A stretch of 60,183 nt of DNA from Fibrobacter sp. (GTDB taxonomy: Bacteria > Fibrobacterota > Fibrobacteria > Fibrobacterales > Fibrobacteraceae): contig NZ_JAFZKX010000040.1 of the NCBI RefSeq assembly GCF_017551775.1, positions 1 through 60,183 on the forward strand, written 5' to 3'. Shown piece after piece: positions 35,001-41,454 of this stretch. Made by a program: the position numbers and the translations under genes. The first letter of the stretch is position 1. Every line of letters starts with the position of its first letter. The notes under the pieces are model-generated. The model did not search any database, was not told the DNA's origin, and saw only the letters and a list, made by a program, of their open reading frames with translations.

Positions 35001-35160
35001 TGGCTTCTTGAAATCGGAAAATCGACTAAATGTTGCTTTTTCGCGACAAAAGAAACTCCTCGTAGTTGTAGGGAATCGAAATATGTATGAAACTGAAAAA
35101 GCTCAAGAAGATGTCCCTGCCTTGAAGGAATTCATCAAGCTTGCTGACGAGGAGAAATAG
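32014..35160 (+). CDS. UPF1-like superfamily 1 helicase with novel N-terminal region
   Basis: A 1048-residue protein. The first 400 residues show no family I recognise. The C-terminal part is an SF1 helicase of the UPF1/DNA2 (AAA_11/AAA_12) type: Walker A GPPGTGKT at 431-438, DEAA Walker B at about 759-762 (VIIDEAARANPLDLFIPIT), GDHKQLPQL, motif IV-like TLDTQYRMP, then GSIDAFQGRQFDIVFFSVVRSN and LNVAFSRQKKLLVVVGN (motifs V/VI). A long coiled or helical insertion lies between the Walker motifs. Substrate (RNA or DNA) is unknown. It starts within the kinase stop and is followed at one base by the next gene. AT-rich like its neighbours. Confidence 0.93.
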   Translation: MNNEQLNIIACNSSAQLVDVIVDDDGKVGINRFDVWELTPSGFFKNSNHPEKKYLPKNSSIDNQESLYIVDSIKQTNGSYEIGLNQWDFGGPTIKGNIGQVCDIVVPTPLLIAVTKKKNFKDAEQAFDWFKNEFLFHTTENLYLFFKILSNEPGLEGGWLGRKNIANIESKKINGKDYLFVSSLKRSPQKKLNIQKGIAHVRFVSEQDAVESDPILNAQLAKQAADPNSIINLWEKYNQVDANMLEDYKNQSGILRIEKISAKGENCSATLQNKTEEIENFKNIYNQLNSNQKNAYSIYVFAGKNKHPICNEHIDEQKRTISWKWNERKPQYNNNEKLELEGFAINFMPWAIASKRRTDALEKVRTRNIPIPTITDILNKTTMPSFSSATTKKAPTELQIEAAFGDSKPNDAQIKALKVCLNTPDIALIQGPPGTGKTRVINALQKYLQSTDPRHPEKMPSILLTSFQHVAVDNVADGSSIWGLPVFRFYGEQKDKEQIFRGLQQWQEETAKKIDEQINKVQINSRYKEYDKLQVSLNAIRAARSSYEIRNLIQEIIGLSATNNFLSPSEVSTLKDFKKRFQSKQMDYRFYQCLMGLRTTPVGFNDDGKRMIERLLEYYDLRKDSLNCDAVENGYERLQKLMESTPSKEDFDWIEWLKDEGIAQMVHNPTNSFDHRLFTMLQDYIETTIIPNIKERIRQTDIQKYIILNGYKENVGFKSIRNAMLRYAMTYAATVQQSKSESFVRLLGEKNFEFDYVIIDEAARANPLDLFIPITLARKKVILVGDHKQLPQLVDQDILEQMESNNDSEERFEELKGFMEKSLFESLWNYLKMERNDGVVRTVTLDTQYRMPKKLSDFVSKNFYGEETHIQTGKNPNDCIHHVSRYIKKNGECKCAVWENVDGKESGKISKTNEAEAELIIKRIREIVKETDESIGVIASYSAQTRLIDKMAKSDAELKKRIDSKQLEIGSIDAFQGRQFDIVFFSVVRSNDKNIFGFLKSENRLNVAFSRQKKLLVVVGNRNMYETEKAQEDVPALKEFIKLADEEK

Positions 35161-35161
35161 C

Positions 35162-36610
35162 ATGGAAATTGCAAATCTGTTTTGCAACTCTTGTGAGTGT
35201 CCCAAGGGGGACTACTTCGCCTTGCCTGTCGTTATATGGGATATCTTGGTTGCTGAAGCGGAGATTCCCGAGAATTTCTTCTCTAACTTAATTTTAGATT
35301 TTCTCCAAACTGGTGACAAGACTATCCATGAGCTCCATGAACTAACCAATCTTGATGAATCTCTTGTTCGCTATATTCTTGAACATGATCTCAGAGGACA
35401 AGTCACAAAAGGAATTGATAAATGGCATGTGCCAGAAGGAAATACCAAGACCAAAACAAAAATCAAGAAAACTCGAATTGTTGTGTTGCAATCTATGTTG
35501 ACAGGGCAGTTGATTCCTCATCCCCTAAAGAATGGTGGACTCGCATCTATTGATTATCTGCAAATTGAAAAGGGAATTTCTATTGTCGGAGGAACCAAGG
35601 GAAGACCTTGTAATATCAAGCCCTTTATTGTATATCCTCGACCAGATGAACATGGAGAGTTCGCTCCCGATATTTCGCAAGAAGACATTTACGGTATGTG
35701 GAAGGAATATCAGCAAATTGACTGCGATATAGCCATGTCTGACTACGATGATGTTAAATCAGGTTACATCGAACAGCCGGATAAAATTATTTCTATCGAG
35801 AGACGTGATACAGATTCCGGTATATGTAATTATCTACTAGTCAAGGTCAATAAGATATCTGAAGGTGAAGCTTTCCAATGTATTGATATGTTGGAAGACA
35901 ATTCTAAAATTCCAATGGAATTTCTTGCAAATGAACTTAATGTGGCTCTTGAACAAAATGAAAAAATGGGGGCGTTTTTAGGACTCAAATCAATAGAGAT
36001 CCCTATTGCACTTCAAGATCGTATCCAGAGCAGATATCCGTATTTTAATGATGATATTATTATTGAAATCTGCAGATTTTTTGTATTAAAAGATATTCTA
36101 GCAGACGATACGGATAACTCACTTGATTTAAGCGATGCGTTTCTTACCCGAATGCAAAATATGTACGAAAGTATTCTCAGGACAAAAAATACCCTTTATG
36201 ATAAGGAACTCATAAAAATTTCCCGTAAGGATGAACAAGAGCGCCGTTACTATTTAGAGGCTGGTCTAAGAATGCGTAATTTAGAACTAGACGAGGTCAC
36301 AAAGAAAGCTTTGACAAATGAAGATGTATGGCGAAATATGACCCGAAAAAAGCCATCCTTAAAGTCGTTACTAATTAGGCATTTACTCTTTTATCTTGAC
36401 CATCCTAAAAATCCGCTTGCCTGGTTTGCGGCACTGCTAGATCAAAACGGATTGTTGAAGGATGACCTTAGACTTATTATTGAATTGGTGAACACACGAA
36501 ACATCTATGATCATTTTAACACGGATAGAAACCCTATTCCGTATCCATACATTAACATCTATAATAAAATTGAGAAACAATTGGATATTTTACACGAGGC
36601 CTACAAATGA
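35162..36610 (+). CDS. Unknown protein with HEPN-like C-terminal motif
   Basis: A 482-residue protein of no family I recognise. The N-terminus has a Cys pair and a winged-helix-like stretch (FLQTGDKTIHELHELTNLDESLVRYIL). A mixed middle follows. The last 120 residues look all-helical and contain RLIIELVNTRNIYDHFN, in which R446-N-x3-H451 fits the RNase motif (Rx4-6H, polar after R) of HEPN domains. If real, this would be the likely effector nuclease of the operon. The ATG at 35162 follows a GAGGAG; a longer TTG frame starts inside the helicase gene. It overlaps the next gene by ATGA. Confidence 0.6.
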   Translation: MEIANLFCNSCECPKGDYFALPVVIWDILVAEAEIPENFFSNLILDFLQTGDKTIHELHELTNLDESLVRYILEHDLRGQVTKGIDKWHVPEGNTKTKTKIKKTRIVVLQSMLTGQLIPHPLKNGGLASIDYLQIEKGISIVGGTKGRPCNIKPFIVYPRPDEHGEFAPDISQEDIYGMWKEYQQIDCDIAMSDYDDVKSGYIEQPDKIISIERRDTDSGICNYLLVKVNKISEGEAFQCIDMLEDNSKIPMEFLANELNVALEQNEKMGAFLGLKSIEIPIALQDRIQSRYPYFNDDIIIEICRFFVLKDILADDTDNSLDLSDAFLTRMQNMYESILRTKNTLYDKELIKISRKDEQERRYYLEAGLRMRNLELDEVTKKALTNEDVWRNMTRKKPSLKSLLIRHLLFYLDHPKNPLAWFAALLDQNGLLKDDLRLIIELVNTRNIYDHFNTDRNPIPYPYINIYNKIEKQLDILHEAYK

Positions 36611-39048
36611 GCAAAAAGAACAAGAATAAGAACAAAAATCAGCCTTCCGCTCCACAACGTCATGCACCTATAAGTATGGCCGATGTGAAAAACCTATTCT
36701 CTCCACTAAAGGACACCATTGAAAGCGCTCCTGCAATTTCAAGTAATGATGGTTCCGCAACGGTCACTACGCCTCCCAAGGAGTCTCTACTAGACAAAAT
36801 TAAAAGTCTAGTACCTTCCGAAAAGAAGCTGTCTGACGATGAAAAAAACATCCTTGATACATTGCAAAGAGATCTTAAGGTAGCCATTGATTTATACAAC
36901 ATGGCGAAAAAAGATTGCGACGGCGTCAAAGCTGATTACAACGCCAAAATTGCAAATTTAGGAAAAACAGCTAAAGATCAAGAAGATAAAGCGCGTAAGC
37001 TAGAGGAAAAGAAAGGTAATCTTGACAAACGAGAAACTGGACTCAATGAACGTTTGGACAAACTAGATGATAGAGAATCCAAACTCAATACGCTCAAAAA
37101 TGAGGTCGATCAAAAAGAGGCTGAGAATAAAAAAGAAAGTGAGCGCTTAAATAAATTAGACGCAGAAATTAAGCAAAGAGAAGCCGAAGCCAATGCCGGA
37201 TTTATCGCAAATGAGACTAGATGGAAAAATGAAATTACAGAAAAACTCAACAAAGATCTTCAATCGACAAGAGAATCTTTGCAAAAACAAATTAATGAAT
37301 ATCAGGAAGAAAAGGCCTCTTTATATTTTAATCAACAGAAATGTATCCTTGAAAAAACAGAATACGAGAATAAGAAAAAGGCCTTTGACGATGTGAAAGC
37401 AGAAATTCGAGACGATTACAAGCGAGAATTAGAACAGAGGAAAAGTGATTATAATGCTCAAATTACAGAATTGACTAAGGAGAAAGAGAGTCTGCTATGT
37501 CAATTAAAGAGCTATAAGGACATTAAGTCGCAACTTGATGGAATGAGTGCCGAAGAAGCCAAGGAGTTAATCAATTCGCTTCGCATAGAAAATGAGAAAC
37601 TCAAATTGGAGCGTAATACGCTATGGAGTCCAGAACATCAGCAGCAAATGCAAGATGATTTGGAAACGTTCAAAGATAAATATGAAGCAGCTATCGCTGA
37701 AAAGAATGCTCTCTTTAATCAGATGATGGATTATCGAAGAAAAATTGTTGACAATGATGGCCTGATTGCATATAAAAATACTTTAGAGACTCACAATAAG
37801 GCCCTTAAAGCTGCTCAAGATCAACTGCGTGAAGAGCTCAATGAACTCACCAAAAAAGATAAGAATAAGGATATTTTTGCAGAATTCAAAAATATTGATA
37901 GCAGATGCAATCATAAATATATCAGTTTTACCCAAAAATCCGGTGACCTTAAGGATTTTGTAAATGCAGTTGGATACCAACTGACGCAATATCAACCAAA
38001 TCTTTTCTACACTCGCGAAACGTTGCAGCTGTTCGTGGGTGGACTTGCCATGAGTCGCTTAATACTGTTGCAGGGTATTAGCGGAACGGGAAAGACCAAA
38101 CTTGCTCAGGCGTTCGCCTCTATTGTTGGCGACAATTCCGATGGTCGTCAATCGGAAAAAGATTCCTGTAGTTACATTATCCCAGTTCAAGCGGGATGGC
38201 GCGATAACCAAGATTTGCTGGGCTACTACAATGCTTTTGAAAAGAAGTTTTATGAGAAACCTTTCTCCAAAGGCCTGTACACTGCATCTACACCCCAGTT
38301 TAGAAATCGTCTATTTTTCTTAATTCTAGATGAAATGAACCTGTCGCACCCAGAACAGTACTTTGCTGATTTCATTTCTGCAATGGAACAAGCAAATAGT
38401 TCCATATTTGACAACCTTAAAGTTGAACTTCTTTCTGGGATGCCCAAAGAAATTATGGAGTCAGACCGTTGGCCCATGCACCTCGAAAATGAAAAAATTA
38501 TCGTTCCTCCCAACGTATGGTTTATCGGAACAGCAAACCATGACGAAACAACAATGGAATTTGCCGACAAAACATACGACCGTGCTCATGTCATGGTGAT
38601 GGAACGAAATACTCAAAAAACTTCCTATGATAAAGTAGGAAAAGGTTCTGCCCACTGGTCCGCCGAGGATTTGAGAAACGCCTTTGTAGAAGCGCAAGAA
38701 TCAAGCGAGGGAGAAAAACAATCGGATTGGGTCACTGAAAAATTACATTCCCTCAAGGATATTCTTAAATCCGAATTTGATGTTTCTTTTGGCAATCGTC
38801 TCGAAAGACAGATTAGGGATTTCGTTCCGGTAGTCTGTGCCGCAGGAGGAACAGAGGAACTCGCCCTAGACCATCTCCTGGCAACAAAGATTGTCCGAAA
38901 GGGAAAAATTACGGGACTATTTGGTGTACAAGAAGATTCGCTCGTAAAACTCAAGGATGAAATCCAGAAAAATATAAAGCTAGGTGATGATTCCGCGACA
39001 ATCAAACTTCTTGACCAAGACATCGCTGCAAAAAGACGAGGTGCATAA
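36607..39048 (+). CDS. McrB-like AAA+ ATPase with long coiled coil
   Basis: An 813-residue protein. After a Lys/Asn-rich start, residues about 60-430 form a very long coiled coil rich in Lys, Glu and Asp. The C-terminal AAA+ domain (about 455-780) has Walker A GISGTGKT (490-497), Walker B LILDEMNLSH (DE 575-576) and a sensor IGTANHDETT (640-649), close to McrB/MoxR-type NTPases. It is the usual partner of a DUF2357/McrC-like protein, and the next gene is one. The coiled coil replaces the DNA-binding N-domain of classical McrB, so it may act as a ruler or filament-forming arm. It overlaps both neighbours by a few bases. Confidence 0.85.
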   Translation: MSKKNKNKNKNQPSAPQRHAPISMADVKNLFSPLKDTIESAPAISSNDGSATVTTPPKESLLDKIKSLVPSEKKLSDDEKNILDTLQRDLKVAIDLYNMAKKDCDGVKADYNAKIANLGKTAKDQEDKARKLEEKKGNLDKRETGLNERLDKLDDRESKLNTLKNEVDQKEAENKKESERLNKLDAEIKQREAEANAGFIANETRWKNEITEKLNKDLQSTRESLQKQINEYQEEKASLYFNQQKCILEKTEYENKKKAFDDVKAEIRDDYKRELEQRKSDYNAQITELTKEKESLLCQLKSYKDIKSQLDGMSAEEAKELINSLRIENEKLKLERNTLWSPEHQQQMQDDLETFKDKYEAAIAEKNALFNQMMDYRRKIVDNDGLIAYKNTLETHNKALKAAQDQLREELNELTKKDKNKDIFAEFKNIDSRCNHKYISFTQKSGDLKDFVNAVGYQLTQYQPNLFYTRETLQLFVGGLAMSRLILLQGISGTGKTKLAQAFASIVGDNSDGRQSEKDSCSYIIPVQAGWRDNQDLLGYYNAFEKKFYEKPFSKGLYTASTPQFRNRLFFLILDEMNLSHPEQYFADFISAMEQANSSIFDNLKVELLSGMPKEIMESDRWPMHLENEKIIVPPNVWFIGTANHDETTMEFADKTYDRAHVMVMERNTQKTSYDKVGKGSAHWSAEDLRNAFVEAQESSEGEKQSDWVTEKLHSLKDILKSEFDVSFGNRLERQIRDFVPVVCAAGGTEELALDHLLATKIVRKGKITGLFGVQEDSLVKLKDEIQKNIKLGDDSATIKLLDQDIAAKRRGA

Positions 39049-40814
39049 TGTTCGACATCTTCTTGCAAAAAGATGTTGAAAAAGATTTCCCTGATTGCGG
39101 AGGTCTCTATGCACAAAGCAAAGAGGACGCACAAAAAGGGAATATTATCTACCACTTTGATGAAATCGAAATCAAGGACTCCACACCCATATCTCGCGAT
39201 ATTTTAAGCGCATTTCGGTTACTCGCCAATGACAAGGAGGAATCTTTCTTTTCGCTATGTGATGATCCCGAAAACCTTGACCGCAATCCGCTAGAGCGAT
39301 TCCTCCAAAAAGATATTGAACAAATCCGGCGAAATGACCCTCTCACCCATCTAAAAGAAGTTGTCGCCAGGCCGATTCTCGACTTGAAAGAAGAAGAAAT
39401 CAAGCAGCCAACAAGCCGAGTCAAAAAATTCGCCCCCCGCGCTTTGGAATATCTAGCAGGGCATTCCGAAGATTGGCGAAATCGTTCTTTTGTGGGCGTT
39501 CATCCACAGCGTATTCTCTCCTTGGTAAGAGACGACAAATGGGAAACTTACGAAAACCGTTTGATGTACACGCTTTGCAAAATATTGATTTCCTTAATCA
39601 ATCAAAGGCTGCAAGAGCTAAAGAATATAGACAACGCCTATTACGAAATTGAACTGTATTATCAGGAAACAAACAACATAGATTTCAATTCTATGGGCAA
39701 AGAACTAAATTTCCTGTTAAATCGATATAGTCAAGAAACAGTAAAAGAAAATAGGGACCTACTGAAACAAACTATAGATTTTCTAAAGTACCTGCAACGT
39801 TCCATATCTGCCTTTTGGAATTCGCCGCTATTCAACAATTTGAAAACCATACCCAATATTGAAGTTGACATCAACCACGACATTATGACAAATGTCTTGA
39901 TGAACAACCAGCATTATTCATATTTGCCCAAAATACAGAAAGAGGTAAAGAGAGCGCGAATCGCAAAACTTTCCAAAACAGAAAAAAAAGACGAACAAGT
40001 TTCGTTGCGGAACTACGAAAAAGTATTCGTCAAGCGATGCATTAACGACTTCAAGAAAGAAAACAGAGAATGCTGGACATACTTGGAACTCAAATCAAAA
40101 GAAACGCCATATAGCTTTGAATTTGAGGCACGCGAGAAAAAACTGCGTTTCGTTTTTGTCACCTCAAAGCCAACAAGCATCTACGAATCTTGCATTCCTA
40201 CAAAAAAAACGAGCGAGGTATCGGTCCTTGTATATCCACAAAGTGACCCCTATCTTAACGATAACGGAAGCAACTACTTTACCATCCAGCAGATGTTCAA
40301 AGACTGCAAGCCCTATATGATATTGGGGATTTCCCCGCAATCCATATTTTCAAAATTACTTATTCAAAGAATAATTCTTCAATGGGCGTGGCCCATCCTT
40401 ATGCACCAATATCCATTTGAGATAACTCAAAACAGATTCATTAAGGATTTAGTGCCCACCCTTTTGAACAAGAAATTCCTGCTTGAAAGTTACGATATAA
40501 AGAAATTCAAGAATCAAGTTGACGAACAAGAAAGAACCAACAGAGTTCAAAAAAGAGATTTATATACCTATCGCAAGAATTGCGACGAAGACATAAAGAT
40601 TCTTGAAGCGGGGAATACTCTCGTAAATCTAGTCTTGACATGTCCCTGTTGTAAGAGTACAGGAAAATTGCATGACGGGGCGACCAATGACAACTTTTTG
40701 GTTTCCTGCAATAATTGCCATAGCCGTTGGAGCAGAAACGGAAACAAAATCAAATGGTCATTCAAAGACACAAAACTTCATGGGAAATGGGAATCTTTTG
40801 AATTAAAAATTTAA
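39048..40814 (+). CDS. DUF2357-like (McrC-like) partner protein with zinc ribbon
   Basis: A 588-residue protein, the last of the main operon. The N-terminal half resembles DUF2357-type partners of McrB-like ATPases (FAPRALEYLAGHSEDWRNRSF .. DDKWETYENRLMYTLCKIL). Residues about 350-500 form a mixed alpha/beta region where a nuclease fold could lie; I could not pick out a clear PD-(D/E)xK triad. A zinc ribbon CPCC .. CNNC ends it (about 532-565). The start overlaps the ATPase stop in TAATG. McrB/McrC-like pairs cut or remodel modified or foreign DNA; a similar activity here is inferred. Confidence 0.65.
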   Translation: MFDIFLQKDVEKDFPDCGGLYAQSKEDAQKGNIIYHFDEIEIKDSTPISRDILSAFRLLANDKEESFFSLCDDPENLDRNPLERFLQKDIEQIRRNDPLTHLKEVVARPILDLKEEEIKQPTSRVKKFAPRALEYLAGHSEDWRNRSFVGVHPQRILSLVRDDKWETYENRLMYTLCKILISLINQRLQELKNIDNAYYEIELYYQETNNIDFNSMGKELNFLLNRYSQETVKENRDLLKQTIDFLKYLQRSISAFWNSPLFNNLKTIPNIEVDINHDIMTNVLMNNQHYSYLPKIQKEVKRARIAKLSKTEKKDEQVSLRNYEKVFVKRCINDFKKENRECWTYLELKSKETPYSFEFEAREKKLRFVFVTSKPTSIYESCIPTKKTSEVSVLVYPQSDPYLNDNGSNYFTIQQMFKDCKPYMILGISPQSIFSKLLIQRIILQWAWPILMHQYPFEITQNRFIKDLVPTLLNKKFLLESYDIKKFKNQVDEQERTNRVQKRDLYTYRKNCDEDIKILEAGNTLVNLVLTCPCCKSTGKLHDGATNDNFLVSCNNCHSRWSRNGNKIKWSFKDTKLHGKWESFELKI

Positions 40815-40842
40815 TTCTGTCCATAACATATTTGTGAATATC

Positions 40843-40868
40843 TATATAAGAAAAATTTTTCTTATATA
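40843..40868. repeat. Perfect 26-bp A/T palindrome
   Basis: The two 13-base arms (40843-40855 and 40856-40868) are perfectly complementary without a spacer. It lies 29 bases after the main operon stop and about 70 bases before the second sigma54 promoter. It may be the operon terminator, or a dyad bound by the sigma54 activator; part of it resembles the motif at 28955-28969. Confidence 0.7.
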
Positions 40869-40934
40869 ACGAAATTTTTTATACGTGAGGTAAGTTATCC
40901 ACCCCAAAAACGGCGATTTTGGCCTTTTTTCCTT

Positions 40935-40950
40935 TTGGCATGCATTTTGC
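40935..40950 (+). promoter_or_regulatory. Sigma54 (-24/-12) promoter P2
   Basis: TTGGCATGCATTTTGC fits TGGCA.G-N4-TTGC, with GG (40937-40938) and GC (40949-40950) exactly 12 bases apart, followed by T-rich sequence as in P1. A start near 40962 would give a leader of about 29 bases with AAGGAG before the ATG at 40991. It should drive the HicA-like gene and the 37-residue gene. Confidence 0.85.
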
Positions 40951-40990
40951 TTTTCTGAGAGTGTCGAAGAACACAAACAAGGAGTGCAAA

Positions 40991-41269
40991 ATGTCATACA
41001 TATCCAGCAATAAGGAAATCCGTGATTTCGTCCTGAACCTGCTCCGCTCTGGGCAATGGGAGATTACTCGGCATGGGAAGCACGTCATTATCCGGCACAC
41101 GGCAAAAGGGGCCAACAAGACTGTTGTGATTCCCAGTACGCCGAGCGATCCGAGAACCTTTGATAACTTCCGGCGAGACTATTTTCGCTACTTACGGCAG
41201 TATCTTATTCAATCGGGGTGGATTCGAACGAATTCCAAACCCAAAGTCAACACAACCTTAGCAGCATAA
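40991..41269 (+). CDS. HicA-like small protein
   Basis: A 92-residue basic protein. The core GQWEITRHGKHVIIRHTAKGANKTVVIPSTPSDPRTFDNFRRDYFRYL follows the HicA/YcfA layout (a small double-stranded-RNA-binding-like fold with a conserved His in a GxH context). HicA proteins are mRNA interferases, normally paired with HicB; no HicB-like gene is present here. The ATG at 40991 has a perfect AAGGAGTG 6 bases upstream. It sits under the second sigma54 promoter, so it should be co-induced with the defence-like operon. Confidence 0.7.
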   Translation: MSYISSNKEIRDFVLNLLRSGQWEITRHGKHVIIRHTAKGANKTVVIPSTPSDPRTFDNFRRDYFRYLRQYLIQSGWIRTNSKPKVNTTLAA

Positions 41270-41283
41270 AGGGGGTAATACCT

Positions 41284-41397
41284 ATGTCTAAGCATAACGG
41301 ACAACCACCAATCAATCCGCATGGAGCCGGTTGGCCTTCCACTACGGGAGGCAAATCAGGCGGTGGTCGCGGAGGCAATCCGCCTAAAGGCAGATAA
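41284..41397 (+). CDS. 37-residue Gly/Pro-rich peptide
   Basis: A short frame with ATG at 41284 and TAA at 41395-41397, preceded by AAGGGGG at good distance. The peptide (MSKHNGQPPINPHGAGW.., then a GGKSGGGRGGNPPKGR end) is Gly/Pro/Asn-rich, unstructured-looking and basic. It starts 14 bases after the HicA-like stop and ends before a terminator, so it is the second gene of the sigma54 unit. It may be an antitoxin-like or tail-like partner; function is unknown. Confidence 0.6.
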   Translation: MSKHNGQPPINPHGAGWPSTTGGKSGGGRGGNPPKGR

Positions 41398-41411
41398 CGG
41401 CCAATAATTCT

Positions 41412-41442
41412 CTCCCCCAGGTTTTGCCCTCGGGGGAGTTTT
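41412..41442 (+). terminator. Terminator of the HicA-like operon
   Basis: A stem CTCCCCC/GGGGGAG (41412-41418 and 41432-41438) followed by TTTT marks the end of the small sigma54 unit and the right edge of the AT-rich island. Confidence 0.75.
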
Positions 41443-41454
41443 CACTTCAGCGGC

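Noticed and set aside
36660-37900. Tandem DNA repeats in the coiled-coil gene
   Set aside because: The Lys/Glu-rich pattern is protein-level heptad structure; the DNA shows no exact repeated units.
40890-40900. A single DnaA-box-like TTATCCACC near the second sigma54 promoter
   Set aside because: One copy only, with no cluster, no dnaA/dnaN nearby and no AT-rich unwinding array; not an origin.
40991-41397. A HicAB toxin-antitoxin pair
   Set aside because: The second gene encodes a 37-residue Gly/Pro-rich peptide with no HicB-like or DNA-binding fold, so the classical pair is not supported.
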